Origin: Roseiarcus sp963764955
Lineage (GTDB): Bacteria > Pseudomonadota > Alphaproteobacteria > Rhizobiales > Beijerinckiaceae
Length of the DNA stretch: 64,000 bases
Assembly: GCA_963764955.1 (NCBI GenBank)
Contig: CAVXVE010000019.1
Location: 62,001-126,000 of the forward strand
Reading direction: 5' to 3'
Position 1 is the stretch's first letter, and each line of letters starts with the position of its first letter. The notes under the pieces are model-generated. The model saw only the letters and a list, made by a program, of their open reading frames with translations. It did no database searches and had not been told where the DNA came from. Shown piece by piece: positions 42,158 through 50,915 of this stretch. The translations under genes and the position numbers were made by a program.

Positions 42158-42658
42158 TCACGGGCTCGAATTGCGGCGAACGGAGCGTTTGACAATGTCC
42201 AGTTCCCGCATCAGCGCCTTGCGGGTTTCCACGGGAACCTCCGAGAACAGCGCGATCATCCATTCCTCGTTCGCCTTCGCCATGACGCCGAACATCGAGG
42301 CGCCCGCTTTGGTCATCCGCACGTTCATCGCCCGGCGGTCGTCCGGAGACGGCTCGCGAACGACGAAGCCCTGCTCGACCAGCTTGTCGACGAGACCGGT
42401 CACATTGCCGTTGGTGACCATCATGCGCTGCGACAATTCGCCGAGCCTGAGCCCGTTCGGCTCGCGCTCGAGCTGCGCGAGAAGGTCGAACTGCGGCAGC
42501 GTGACCTTGAAGGATCGGCGCAGGTTGCGACGGATCTCGGCCGAGATCAGGGTGGTGGCCGACAGCAGGCGCAGCCAGAGGCGAAGCTCCGATTTGTGTC
42601 CGCTCTTCTCGCCGGCCAGGACGCTTTCCGCGTCGATCGCCTCGATGCCGTTGTCCAT
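42158..42658 (-). CDS. MarR family transcriptional regulator
   Basis: A winged-helix regulator of 166 residues. The core is VTLPQFDLLAQLEREPNGL, then LGELSQRMMVTNGNVTGLVDKL (recognition helix), and the wing REPSPDDRRAMNVRMT. Regulators of this type repress aromatic-acid operons and are released by a CoA thioester or the aromatic acid. AAGGGAGCCGCC precedes the ATG. It is divergent from the anthraniloyl/salicylyl-CoA monooxygenase operon, which it probably represses. A candidate site lies 20 bp upstream of its own start. Confidence 0.9.
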   Translation of the reverse strand: MDNGIEAIDAESVLAGEKSGHKSELRLWLRLLSATTLISAEIRRNLRRSFKVTLPQFDLLAQLEREPNGLRLGELSQRMMVTNGNVTGLVDKLVEQGFVVREPSPDDRRAMNVRMTKAGASMFGVMAKANEEWMIALFSEVPVETRKALMRELDIVKRSVRRNSSP

Positions 42659-42678
42659 GGCGGCTCCCTTTTGGATAG

Positions 42679-42691
42679 TTTAATCTTGAAA
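42679..42691. promoter_or_regulatory. Candidate MarR operator upstream of marR
   Basis: TTTAATCTTGAAA is a near-palindrome with half-sites TTTAA/TTGAA, 20 bp from the marR start. The matching element near the monooxygenase gene is TCAAATATTGA (43432-43442). The shared TCAA/TT(G/A)A half-sites make a common binding protein plausible. Confidence 0.4.
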
Positions 42692-42876
42692 TAACGTCCA
42701 AATCACGTCCACGCAAGCCGTCCCGCCTTGAGGGCCGAAGCCCACAAAAGCCTGGCCTTTGACCAGGGCGCTTATCCCGGCCGCCAGTGGCCTCCGCTGC
42801 GCCCCGTGCCGGCGTGCGGGCGCCGGACCCTCCAGATTGCAACCGTCGCGCGAATTCCGCGAAAGAAAACGAAACT

Positions 42877-42902
42877 AAAAAAAAGCGAAATCGCCTTTTT
42901 TT
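42877..42902. terminator. A/T-flanked hairpin, possible bidirectional terminator
   Basis: Eight A, GCGA, AA, TCGC, then C and seven T. Short stem GCGA/TCGC extended by A-T pairs. The shape (A-tract, stem, T-tract) suits a rho-independent terminator on either strand, yet no gene ends nearby on the plus strand. It may be the remnant of one. Confidence 0.45.
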
Positions 42903-43179
42903 GGCTTTCTTTTGCTTTCTTTTAGTTTTCGGAATCGGGACTTTTCAAAGGGTTATGAGCGAAAAAAGTAGAAAAAATCTCCTCCGTTTCCGACTCGCGC
43001 GGCGGGTTGTGATCGAGCAAGGTTCTCAAACAGGAACGGGGTCTCCCTCGCCCGGCCGCCAAGCCGGGGCGCTCTGATTCCGTTAATGAGAATGTATATC
43101 TCTGATTTCTGATTTTGTCAAGGAGAAGCTCGAGTTCTGTAGCGCCAGCTGTTGTTTTCGAGAAATCCGCCCTGCGGTC

Positions 43180-43210
43180 GTCATGGCCGGCCCTGTGCCG
43201 GCCATCCACG
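43180..43210. repeat. REP-like palindromic repeat, copy 1
   Basis: GTCATGGCCGGC, then CCTGT, then GCCGGCCATCCACG: a 9-bp perfect stem (ATGGCCGGC/GCCGGCCAT) inside a GTC...CACG frame. This form is common in intergenic regions of Rhizobiales genomes. A partner in inverse orientation lies about 80 bp away. Confidence 0.65.
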
Positions 43211-43289
43211 CATCGCCAGTGGCGACAGGCTCTGTGGCAAAAAGGATCGTATTTCTTATCAGAGGTTTATCCTGATAGGGCGGTGTTCT

Positions 43290-43339
43290 CGTGGATGACC
43301 GGGACAACCCCCGGATCACAGTCCGGGGGCGGCCATGAC
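43290..43339. repeat. REP-like palindromic repeat, copy 2 (inverse orientation)
   Basis: CGTGGATGACCGGGAC at the left and GGCCATGAC at the right mirror copy 1. Inside is a CCCCCGG/CCGGGGG stem with loop ATCACAGT. Together with copy 1 it makes an inverted pair like the BIME-type arrangement. Confidence 0.6.
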
Positions 43340-43431
43340 GCCGCCACCCTTCCAGTCTTCAAAACTGGGCCGACCAGCGCCTGACAGGCGGCGGCTTCCC
43401 TACGCCCGGCGCGCTCATCATACTTTAGCCA

Positions 43432-43442
43432 TCAAATATTGA
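43432..43442. promoter_or_regulatory. Candidate MarR operator upstream of the monooxygenase operon
   Basis: TCAAATATTGA (TCAA-N3-TTGA), 25 bp before the ATG at 43468, in an AT-rich stretch that runs into AAGGAGG. It would overlap the promoter or transcription start and so suits repression. See the related element at 42679-42691. Confidence 0.4.
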
Positions 43443-43467
43443 GATATAAAATTTAAGGAGGCGCGAA

Positions 43468-45786
43468 ATGCGCATCGTTTGCATCGGCGGCGGTCCGGCG
43501 GGCCTCTATTTCGGCCTGTTGATGAAGACGCTGCACCCGGCCTACGACATTGAAGTGGTCGAGCGTAACCGGCCTTACGACACGTTCGGGTGGGGCGTCG
43601 TCTTCTCCGACGCGACCATGGAGGCGATGAAGATCTGGGACCCGCAGACGGCGGCCGAGATCCAGAGCGCCTTCAACCACTGGGACGACATCGAACTCCT
43701 GTTCAAGGGGCGGCGCATCCGCACGACCGGCCACGGCTTCGTCGGCATCGGGCGCAAGAAGCTTCTCAACATCCTGCAGGCCCGCTGCGAGGCGCTGGGC
43801 GTCAGGCTCACCTTCGAGCGCGAAGTCACTTCCGATCTCGAATTTCCCGACGCCGACCTCATCATCGCTTCTGACGGCGCTTCTTCGCGGGTGCGCGATC
43901 GCTACAAGGCGGTGTTCCAGCCCGATTTCGTCGTGCGCCCGAACCGCTACATCTGGCTCGGCACGGACAAAGCATTCGACGCCTTCACCTTCGACTTCCG
44001 CAAGACCGAACACGGCTGGTTCCAGGCCCATATCTATAAGTTCGACGACAAGACCTCGACCTTCATCGTCGAGACGACCGAACAGACCTACAAGGCGCAC
44101 GGCCTCGACAAGCTCGGCCAGGAAGCTTCGATCGGTTTCTGCCAGAACCTGTTCGCCGAGACGCTCGACGGCGCGAAGCTGATGACCAACGCCCGCCACC
44201 AGCGCGGTTCGCAATGGCTGAACTTCAATCGGCTGATCTGCGGGCGCTGGAGCCATTTCAACGGCCGCTCGCATGTCGTGCTGATGGGCGACGCCGCCCA
44301 TACAGCCCATTTCGCCATCGGCTCGGGGACCAAGCTCGCGATCGACGACGCAATCGAGCTGGCGCGCCAGTTCGAGAGGCTCGGCCACGACAGGGACAGC
44401 ATCCCGGCCGTGCTCGCGGACTACGAAGAGGTCCGCCGCGTCGATGTCGCCCGCATCCAGAACGCGGCCCGCAACGCCATGGAATGGTTCGAGGTGGTTG
44501 GCGAACGCTATGCGGACGCGCTCGAGCCGGAGCAGTTCATGTATTCCATGCTGACGCGCTCGCAGCGCATCAGCCACGAAAACCTGCGCCTGCGCGACAG
44601 GACGTGGCTTGAGGATTACGAGCGCTGGTTCGCCGAGAAAGCTGAGATCGACGTCGAGGCGGACACGCGCCCGGCGCCGCCGGTGTTCACGCCCTTCAAG
44701 GCGCGCGGCGTGACGCTCGCCAATCGCATCGTCGTCTCGCCGATGGCGATGTATTCCGCAATCGACGGCCTACCGGGCGACTTCCATCTCGTCCATCTCG
44801 GCTCGCGCGCATTGGGCGGCGCGGGCCTCATCTTCGCGGAAATGACCTGCGTCTCTCCCGACGCGCGCATCACACCCGGTTGCCTCGGCTTATGGAACGA
44901 CGCGCAGACGGCGGCCTGGAGGCGGATCGCCGATTTCATTCATGCGAACTCGGCCGCCAAGGTCGGGATCCAGCTCGGTCATGCGGGGCGGAAGGGGGCG
45001 ACCAAGGTCGCGTGGGACGGTATCGACGAGCCGCTCGACGAAGGCGGCTGGCCGCTCATCTCCGCTTCCGCCGTGCCCTATCTGCCGCACGGCCAGACGC
45101 CGAAGGCGATGGACCGCGACGACATGGACCGCGTCAAAGCGGATTTCGTCGCCGCGACCCGGCGCGCGGCCGAGGCCGGCGCCGACTGGCTCGAATTCCA
45201 CGCCGCGCACGGCTATCTGATGTCGTCCTTCCTGTCGCCGCTCACCAACATCCGCAACGACGAATATGGCGGCGATCATCCGGGCCGGGCGCGCTATCCG
45301 CTCGAGGTGTTCCGCGCCATGCGCGAGGTCTGGCCTGACGAGAAGCCGATGTCGGTCCGCCTCTCCTGTCATGACTGGATGGAGACCGGCAACACGCCTG
45401 ACGACGCGGCGATCTTCGCCGCCATGTTCAAGGATGCGGGAGCCGATCTCATCGACTGTTCATCGGGCCAGGTGTCGAAGGCGGAGCGGCCGGTCTATGG
45501 GCGCCTGTTCCAGACGCCGTTCGCTGACAAGATTCGCAACGAAGTCGGCATCCGCACCATCGCGGTCGGCGCGATCTCGGACGCCGACCAGGCCAATTCG
45601 GTTCTCGCCGCCGGCCGCGCCGATCTTTGCGCCGTCGCGCGGCCCCATCTCGCGGATCCCGCCTGGGCGCTGCATGAAGCGGCCAAGATGGGGCTCACCA
45701 ACATTCCCTGGCCGAAGCAATACTGGTCCGGCAAGTCGCAATACGAGACCAATCTCGCGCGCGCCGCGCAAGCTTCGGCCAAGTGA
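43468..45786 (+). CDS. Bifunctional anthraniloyl/salicylyl-CoA monooxygenase-reductase
   Basis: A fused protein of 772 residues. Residues 1 to about 390 form an FAD-dependent class A monooxygenase (CIGGGPAGLYFGLLMKTL; MGDAAHTAHFAIGSGTKLA). From about residue 400 an old-yellow-enzyme-type FMN reductase follows (FKARGVTLANRIVVSPMAMY, QLGHAGRKGA, EFHAAHGYLMSSFLSPLTN). This architecture is that of 2-aminobenzoyl-CoA monooxygenase/reductase (Azoarcus evansii) and of salicylyl-CoA 5-hydroxylase fusions. The first hydroxylates and then reduces anthraniloyl-CoA, giving a non-aromatic product. AAGGAGGCGCGAA precedes the ATG. It heads the operon with SDR, enoyl-CoA hydratase, acyl-CoA dehydrogenase and RidA, a set that fits the 2-aminobenzoyl-CoA route. 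Confidence 0.88.
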   Translation: MRIVCIGGGPAGLYFGLLMKTLHPAYDIEVVERNRPYDTFGWGVVFSDATMEAMKIWDPQTAAEIQSAFNHWDDIELLFKGRRIRTTGHGFVGIGRKKLLNILQARCEALGVRLTFEREVTSDLEFPDADLIIASDGASSRVRDRYKAVFQPDFVVRPNRYIWLGTDKAFDAFTFDFRKTEHGWFQAHIYKFDDKTSTFIVETTEQTYKAHGLDKLGQEASIGFCQNLFAETLDGAKLMTNARHQRGSQWLNFNRLICGRWSHFNGRSHVVLMGDAAHTAHFAIGSGTKLAIDDAIELARQFERLGHDRDSIPAVLADYEEVRRVDVARIQNAARNAMEWFEVVGERYADALEPEQFMYSMLTRSQRISHENLRLRDRTWLEDYERWFAEKAEIDVEADTRPAPPVFTPFKARGVTLANRIVVSPMAMYSAIDGLPGDFHLVHLGSRALGGAGLIFAEMTCVSPDARITPGCLGLWNDAQTAAWRRIADFIHANSAAKVGIQLGHAGRKGATKVAWDGIDEPLDEGGWPLISASAVPYLPHGQTPKAMDRDDMDRVKADFVAATRRAAEAGADWLEFHAAHGYLMSSFLSPLTNIRNDEYGGDHPGRARYPLEVFRAMREVWPDEKPMSVRLSCHDWMETGNTPDDAAIFAAMFKDAGADLIDCSSGQVSKAERPVYGRLFQTPFADKIRNEVGIRTIAVGAISDADQANSVLAAGRADLCAVARPHLADPAWALHEAAKMGLTNIPWPKQYWSGKSQYETNLARAAQASAK

Positions 45787-45790
45787 GGCG

Positions 45791-46583
45791 ATGACGGGGA
45801 CGGAGAGCGACCTCGCAGGCCGGCACGCGCTCGTCACGGGCGCGGGCGGGGGCATCGGCGCCGCGATTGCGCGCGCGCTCGGCGAAAGAGGCGCGCGGGT
45901 GACGCTGGCCGGGCGCCGCCGCGAGCCGCTTGTCAAAGTCGCGTCGACCCTGCCCGAAGCGAGCGCGCTGGCGCTCGATGGCTTCGACGTGACGGACGAA
46001 GCGGAGAATCGCGCATGGGCTTACGAAGGCGCGCGCCGCGTTCGGGCCGATCGACATTCTGGTCAACAACGCCGGCGAAGCGCCGAGCGCGCCGTTCGCG
46101 AAAATGGACATGGGGACCTGGTCGCGGGTGATCGCGACCGATCTCACCAGCGTCTATCTGGTGACGCAGGCTGTCCTGCCGGATCTGAAGGCGAGCGGGC
46201 CAAAGGCGCGGATCGTCAACATCGCCTCGACCGCGGGCCTCAAGGGCTACGCCTATGTCTCGGCTTACACCGCGGCGAAGCATGGGGTGATTGGCCTGAC
46301 CCGGGCGCTGGCGCTCGAACTCGCCGGGACCGGCATGACGGTCAACGCGGTCTGCCCCGCTTTCACGCAGACGCCGCTCCTGGAGGCCGCGATCCGGAAT
46401 ATCATGGCGAAGACGGGCCGCACGGAGGCCGAGGCGCGCGCCGAGCTCGCCAAGGGCATTCCGCTTGGCAGGCTGGCGCGGCCGGAGGACGTGGCGAGCG
46501 CGGTTCTCTGGCTCGTCTCCGAGGCGGCCGGCTTCGTGACCGGCGAAGCGCTTTCCATTTCCGGCGGAGAGGTCATGCGATGA
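45791..46583 (+). pseudogene. SDR family dehydrogenase (3-hydroxyacyl-CoA dehydrogenase-like), one frameshift
   Basis: A protein of about 264 residues. The N-terminal frame reads ALVTGAGGGIGAAIARAL (cofactor motif) and breaks near 46,020-46,040. The second frame begins AFGPIDILVNNAGEAPSA and carries IVNIASTAGLKGYAYVSAYTAAKHG-type catalytic Ser and Tyr-x-x-x-Lys, ending EALSISGGEVMR. The ATG at 45791 lies 5 bp after the monooxygenase stop, with GAGG upstream. The stop overlaps the hydratase start. It is likely a beta-oxidation-like step on the ring-reduced intermediate. One indel only, so a sequence error is plausible. Confidence 0.82.
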
Positions 46584-47434
46584 CGGACGAGCACCATTCC
46601 GCGATGCGCGGCGCCCTGCGGCCCTTCAAGGATTACCAGGCGGCGCATTTCCTTTGGGAGACGGACGCGAGCGGCCGCGTCGCGACGATCCGCCTCAACC
46701 GGCCCGACAAGAAGAACCCGCTGACCTTCGAGTCTTACGCGGAATTGCGCGACCTCTTTCGCGACCTCGTCTACGCCTCGGACGTGCGGGCGGTGGTTCT
46801 TGTGGGATCGGGCGGGAATTTCTGCTCAGGCGGCGACGTGTTCGAGATCATCGAGCCGCTGACGCGGATGAAGATGCACGAGCTCCTCGCCTTCACCCGC
46901 ATGACGGGCGACCTCGTGAAAGCGATGCGCAAATGTCCGCAGCAGATTATCGCCGCGGTGGACGGCGTCTGCGCCGGCGCGGGCGCTATTCTGGCGATGG
47001 CGTCCGACCTGCGCTACGCGACGCCGCAGGCGAAGGCGGCGTTTCTGTTCACGCGGGTCGGCCTTGCCGGCGCCGACATGGGCGCGTGCGGGATTCTGCC
47101 GCGCATCATCGGTCAGGGACGGGCGGCGGAGCTGCTCTACACCGGCCGCTCGCTCTCAGCCGAGGAGGGCCTCGCGTGGGGCTTCTACAATGCCTTGCAT
47201 CCGGCCGAGGCGCTCGAGGCCAAGGCGCATGAGATCGCCGCTTCCTTGGCCGACGGCCCATGGTTCGCGCATGGCGTGACCAAGACCATGTTCAACCAGG
47301 AATGGTCGATGGGGATCGACGAGATGATCGAGTCGGAAGCGCAGGCGCAGGCGATCTGCATGGCGACCGGCGATTTCCGGCGCGCTTTCGAGGCCTTCGC
47401 GGCGAAGCGCAAGCCGGCCTTCGCGGGAGACTGA
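46580..47434 (+). CDS. Enoyl-CoA hydratase/isomerase family protein
   Basis: A crotonase-fold protein of 284 residues. The oxyanion-hole segments are VGSGGNFCSGGDVFEII and VDGVCAGAGAILAMASDLR, followed by RVGLAGADMGACGILPRIIG, where the acidic residues typical of the active site lie nearby. The N-terminal RVATIRLNRPDKKNPLTFESY is also usual. Overlaps the SDR stop (ATGA). It would hydrate or open the ring of a CoA-bound intermediate. Close family members act in aerobic aminobenzoyl-CoA clusters. Confidence 0.9.
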   Translation: MTDEHHSAMRGALRPFKDYQAAHFLWETDASGRVATIRLNRPDKKNPLTFESYAELRDLFRDLVYASDVRAVVLVGSGGNFCSGGDVFEIIEPLTRMKMHELLAFTRMTGDLVKAMRKCPQQIIAAVDGVCAGAGAILAMASDLRYATPQAKAAFLFTRVGLAGADMGACGILPRIIGQGRAAELLYTGRSLSAEEGLAWGFYNALHPAEALEAKAHEIAASLADGPWFAHGVTKTMFNQEWSMGIDEMIESEAQAQAICMATGDFRRAFEAFAAKRKPAFAGD

Positions 47435-47440
47435 CCCCCC

Positions 47441-48622
47441 ATGTCCGCCTCGCTCGCTCGCGGTCCGACGCGCGAGCATCTCGACTGGCCGTTCTTCGGG
47501 GCCGAGCATCGCGCCTATGCCGCAGAGCTCGACACGTTCGTCGCTTCCGGCGCTCTCGCCGACGTGGACCATCATGATGTCGACGCCTCCTGCCGCAGCC
47601 TCGCCGCGGCGCTCGGAAAGGCTGGTCTGCTCGACGCTTGCGTGGCCGCCGCCGACGGCGACGCATCGACCATCGATTCGCGCAAGGCCTGCCTCGCCCG
47701 CGAGACGCTGGCGTTTCATGACGGGCTCGCGGATTTCGCCTTCGCGATGCAGGGCTTGGGCTCCGGCGCGATCGGCCTCGCCGGATCGCCGGAGCTTCGG
47801 CGCGTGTTCCTGCCCAAGGTGCGTTCCGGCGAATGGCTTGCGGCTTTCGCGCTCTCCGAGAAGGACGCAGGCTCCGACGTCGCCGCCATGACCTGCTCGG
47901 CCGAACGCGCCGGCGATGGCTACGCGCTCAATGGCGAGAAGACCTGGATCTCGAACGGCGGAATCGCCGACTTTTATTGCGTCTTCGCCCGCACCGGCGA
48001 AGCGCCCGGCGCGCGCGGCCTTTCCGCTTTCGTCGTGAAGCCGGGCGATCCCGGATTCTCGATCGCCGGGCGGATCGAGGTGATCGCGCCTCATCCGCTC
48101 GCGACCTTGCGGTTCGAGAATTGCCGCGTCCCCGCGAGCCGGATGCTCGGCGCGCCGGGCGAGGGGTTCAAGATCGCGATGCGCACGCTCGACATCTTCC
48201 GCGCCTCGGTGGCCGCGGCGGCGCTGGGTTTCGCACGGCGCGCGCTCCACGAAGCGATCGATCACGCGCGCTCGCGAAAAATGTTCGGCGCGACGCTCGC
48301 CGATCTGCAACTGACGCAGGCGGCAATCGGAGAGATGGCGACGGATGTCGACGCCGCCGCGCTGCTCACCTATCGCGCCGCGTGGCGCCGCGACGTTCAG
48401 CGCCTGCCGGCCACGAAGGAAGCCGCGATGGCCAAGATGACGGCGACCGAAACGGCGCAACGAGTGATCGACCGCGCCGTCCAGATGTTCGGCGGCCGCG
48501 GCGTGCGCTCGGGCGAGATCGTGGAAAAGCTCTATCGCGAGATCCGGGCGCTCAGGATCTACGAGGGCGCGACCGAAGTGCAGAAGCTCATTGTCGCGCG
48601 CGAGACGTTCAAGTCCGCCTGA
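47441..48622 (+). CDS. Acyl-CoA dehydrogenase family protein
   Basis: A flavoprotein of 393 residues. FAD and substrate signatures: AFALSEKDAGSDVAAMTCSA, LNGEKTWISNGGIADFYCVFA, and RKMFGATLADLQLTQAAIGEMA. The C-terminal VQMFGGRGVRSGEIVEKLYREIR leads to RIYEGATEVQKLIVARE, with the catalytic Glu at YEGATEVQ. It follows the hydratase after 6 bp. Part of the operon that degrades the product of the CoA monooxygenase-reductase. Confidence 0.9.
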   Translation: MSASLARGPTREHLDWPFFGAEHRAYAAELDTFVASGALADVDHHDVDASCRSLAAALGKAGLLDACVAAADGDASTIDSRKACLARETLAFHDGLADFAFAMQGLGSGAIGLAGSPELRRVFLPKVRSGEWLAAFALSEKDAGSDVAAMTCSAERAGDGYALNGEKTWISNGGIADFYCVFARTGEAPGARGLSAFVVKPGDPGFSIAGRIEVIAPHPLATLRFENCRVPASRMLGAPGEGFKIAMRTLDIFRASVAAAALGFARRALHEAIDHARSRKMFGATLADLQLTQAAIGEMATDVDAAALLTYRAAWRRDVQRLPATKEAAMAKMTATETAQRVIDRAVQMFGGRGVRSGEIVEKLYREIRALRIYEGATEVQKLIVARETFKSA

Positions 48623-48643
48623 GGCCGCATGGAGGCGAAACCG

Positions 48644-49039
48644 ATGCATCAGATCCTGCAGCCTGAGGGTTGGATGAAGCCGAAGGGCTACGCGAACGGG
48701 ATCGCAGCCGCGGGACGCCTTGTGTTCGTCGCCGGCCAGATCGGCTGGAACGAACAATGCGTGTTCGAGGCGCAGGATTTTCTGGGACAGTTCAGGCAGG
48801 CGCTGAAGAACGTCGTCGCGGTTCTTGCGGAGGCGGGCGCGAGCCCCGAGCATGTGACCACGATGACCTGGTTCGTCACCGACAAGGCGGCCTATCTTCG
48901 GGACGCGAAGGCGGTCGGCCAGGCATGGCGCGAGATCATGGGCCGCAACTATCCGGCCATGACGGTCGTCCAGGTCGTGGCGCTGATCGAGGACGCGGCG
49001 CAGATCGAAATTCAGGCGCAGGCCGTCGTCCCCGAGTGA
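48644..49039 (+). CDS. RidA family protein (enamine/imine deaminase)
   Basis: A protein of 131 residues in the YjgF/YER057c/UK114 family. It has GYANGIAAAGRLVFVAGQIGW, AQDFLGQFRQALKNVVAVLAEAGA and the C-terminal YPAMTVVQVVALIEDAAQIEI. RidA hydrolyses reactive enamines/imines to ketones and ammonia. In an anthraniloyl-CoA operon this would remove the amino group after ring reduction. The ATG at 48644 (GGAGGCGAAACCG upstream) is preferred over 48629. Last gene of the operon, convergent with a flavoprotein gene. Confidence 0.88.
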   Translation: MHQILQPEGWMKPKGYANGIAAAGRLVFVAGQIGWNEQCVFEAQDFLGQFRQALKNVVAVLAEAGASPEHVTTMTWFVTDKAAYLRDAKAVGQAWREIMGRNYPAMTVVQVVALIEDAAQIEIQAQAVVPE

Positions 49040-49051
49040 ATCCCGGCGGAG

Positions 49052-50620
49052 TCAGCCCGCCAGCATTTTCGCGACCATGAATCCCGAGCCCGCGCCCGTG
49101 CCGGCGCCCGGCCAGGTCGAGGCGCCGCACAGGTAGAGGTTCTTGACCGGCGTCCGATAGCGCGACCAGCCGGCGACGGGACGCAGGAAGAAATTCTGGT
49201 CGAGGTGATGGCTGCCGGACAGGCTGTCGCCGCCGATCAGGTTCGGGTTCTCCCGCTCGAGATCGAGCGGCGAGAAGACCGCTCGGCCGAGCACGCGGCT
49301 TCTCAGCCCCGGCGCGTAAGATCTCGAGAATGTCCAGCACGCGGTCCGCATAGGGCTCGCGGGCCTCGTCCCAGCCACGGGCGGCGATGGTCCCGCCAGC
49401 GTCGCCGTGAATCTCGGCCGGCAGAACACGGACCTGAATCCAGAGCACGTGCTTGCCCGCAGGCGCGCGGGAGGGATCGATCGCCGTCGGCTGGCCGACG
49501 ACCAGCACCGGCTCGGCGGGCAGGAGACCGGCCGACGCCTCGGCATAGACGCGGGTCATCATTTCCATGTCGGGGGCGACATGAACGTAGGCGAATTCGC
49601 GCAACGCCCTTCCGGCGCGCCAGTCGGGCAGATCGTCCAGCGCGAGGTGGATCATCATCGCGCCAGGGCCGGCGCGAAAGCTCTTGACGCGCTCTCCGGA
49701 AAGAGGCCGGCGTCGCATCGGGCGGCGTCAGCTCCTCGAATACGATCTTCGGATGAACGTTGGCGATGATCGTTCCGGCTTCGAGCTTGCGGCCGCTTTG
49801 CAAGGTCACGCCCGACGCGGCGCCGTTGGCGAGGTCGATCCTTGACGCGCCGTCTCCGAGAATGAGTTCGCCGCCCTTCGCCTTCAGGGCGCCGACCATC
49901 GCCTTGACGATCGTGTCCGCGCCGCCCTGTCCGATCACCATGCCGAGGCTCTGGTTGGCCATGGATTCGAGATAAGGGAACAGCGCGCCCCCCGCGACGT
50001 CCGGCGAGAAATCGAGATGCAGGCCCCAGGCGGCCATCATCGCCTTGACTTTCGGATGCTCGAATCGCGCATCGAGAAAGTCGCGCGGGGAAGCCAGCAG
50101 CAGCTTCACGGTGTCGTAGAGCCAGTTCGTTCCCATCGCCCGCCACGCCTTCCACACGACCCTGGCGGCCGCGATCGAGGGCATGGGCGAACCGAGGAGC
50201 GCGAAGATGTGGGGCGCATCCTCGCCGAACTGTCCGAGCAGATCCTGCCAGGCTTTCGCGTCCGCCGGCGAGAGGGCGGAAATGCCGGCGAGCGTCTGTC
50301 TCCAGCGTCCGGCTGACGCCGAGATACGTCCCGTCGCGAAATACGGTCGCGAAGGCATGCTCCGCCGGAACGAAGGCAAGGCCATGCGCCAGGAGCGCAT
50401 CCTTGTGGGCCGCGAAGAAAGCCGAGCCCGCGAACATGGAAAGATTCATCGCGCAGAGATCGTGCCGAAAGCCGGGAAGCGTCAGATCGCGCGTCTTGAC
50501 GGCGCCGCCTGGCTCGTCCTTCGCTTCGACGATGGCGACGCGCTTTCCCCTGGCCGCCAGATGCACGGCCGCCGCCAGGCCATTGTGGCCCGCGCCGATG
50601 ATGACCGCGTCATAGGCCAT
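49052..50620 (-). pseudogene. NAD(P)/FAD-dependent oxidoreductase (phytoene-desaturase-like), three frameshifts
   Basis: A flavoprotein of about 520 residues read in four pieces. The N-terminal piece carries the FAD motif VIIGAGHNGLAAAVHLAARG then IVEAKDEPGGAVKTR. The middle piece has DTVKLLLASPRDFLDARFEH and MVIGQGGADTIVKAMVGALK. The next holds DDLPDWRAGRALREFAYVHV and VLVVGQPTAIDPSRAP. The last ends NLYLCGASTWPGAGTGAGSG and FMVAKMLAG. Frame changes lie near 50,305, 49,710 and 49,320. The family oxidises C-C or C-O bonds of aromatic or isoprenoid compounds. A second member is coded nearby on the other strand, so they may act on related intermediates. Confidence 0.82.
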
Positions 50621-50915
50621 TCAGATTTCGAGCCCCGTTCCATGCATTTCCAAGCAACTCGACAGAGGCGGAAGGCGGATAAGCGAGCGGTCCGCGAACA
50701 GCGGCCGGCTCCTCAGTTCACGCCAATTCAGCGGGGAAGTTGCCCGCAGTTTTGAAGCCGTCGCAACAGAACCGGCCATCGGAGGCTTTCGTCTTAGCGA
50801 CGCGGCGGCCCGCCCAGATTGTTGCAAGCTCATATTTCTCTGCCTAAGCTTGCCGGCGACGCTCGCGGCGGGGCGAGGCCGCCCGCCGGAGGCGACGCGA
50901 CAGGAGGATTTTCCC
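50621..50915. other. Divergent intergenic region
   Basis: About 295 bp between two divergent genes (flavoprotein and cyclase). No gene, RNA gene or strong hairpin is seen. It should contain both promoters. GCAACA and TGTTGC elements lie about 50 bp apart near 50,765 and 50,820, too far apart and too weak to call an operator. Confidence 0.35.

Larger units (their letters stand above)
42659..43467. other. Long intergenic region of the aromatic-CoA operon
   Basis: About 809 bp without a gene. It holds candidate MarR sites at both ends, an A/T-flanked hairpin (42877-42902) and an inverted pair of REP-like palindromes (43180-43339). The short plus-strand open frames here have no ribosome sites and no similarity, so I read them as noise. 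Confidence 0.5.

Noticed and set aside
45266..47434. A 722-codon open frame that seems to fuse a long protein with an enoyl-CoA hydratase
   Set aside because: Its first part is a shadow of the old-yellow-enzyme domain, its middle is the N-terminal half of a frameshifted SDR, and only the end is the real hydratase with its own start at 46580.
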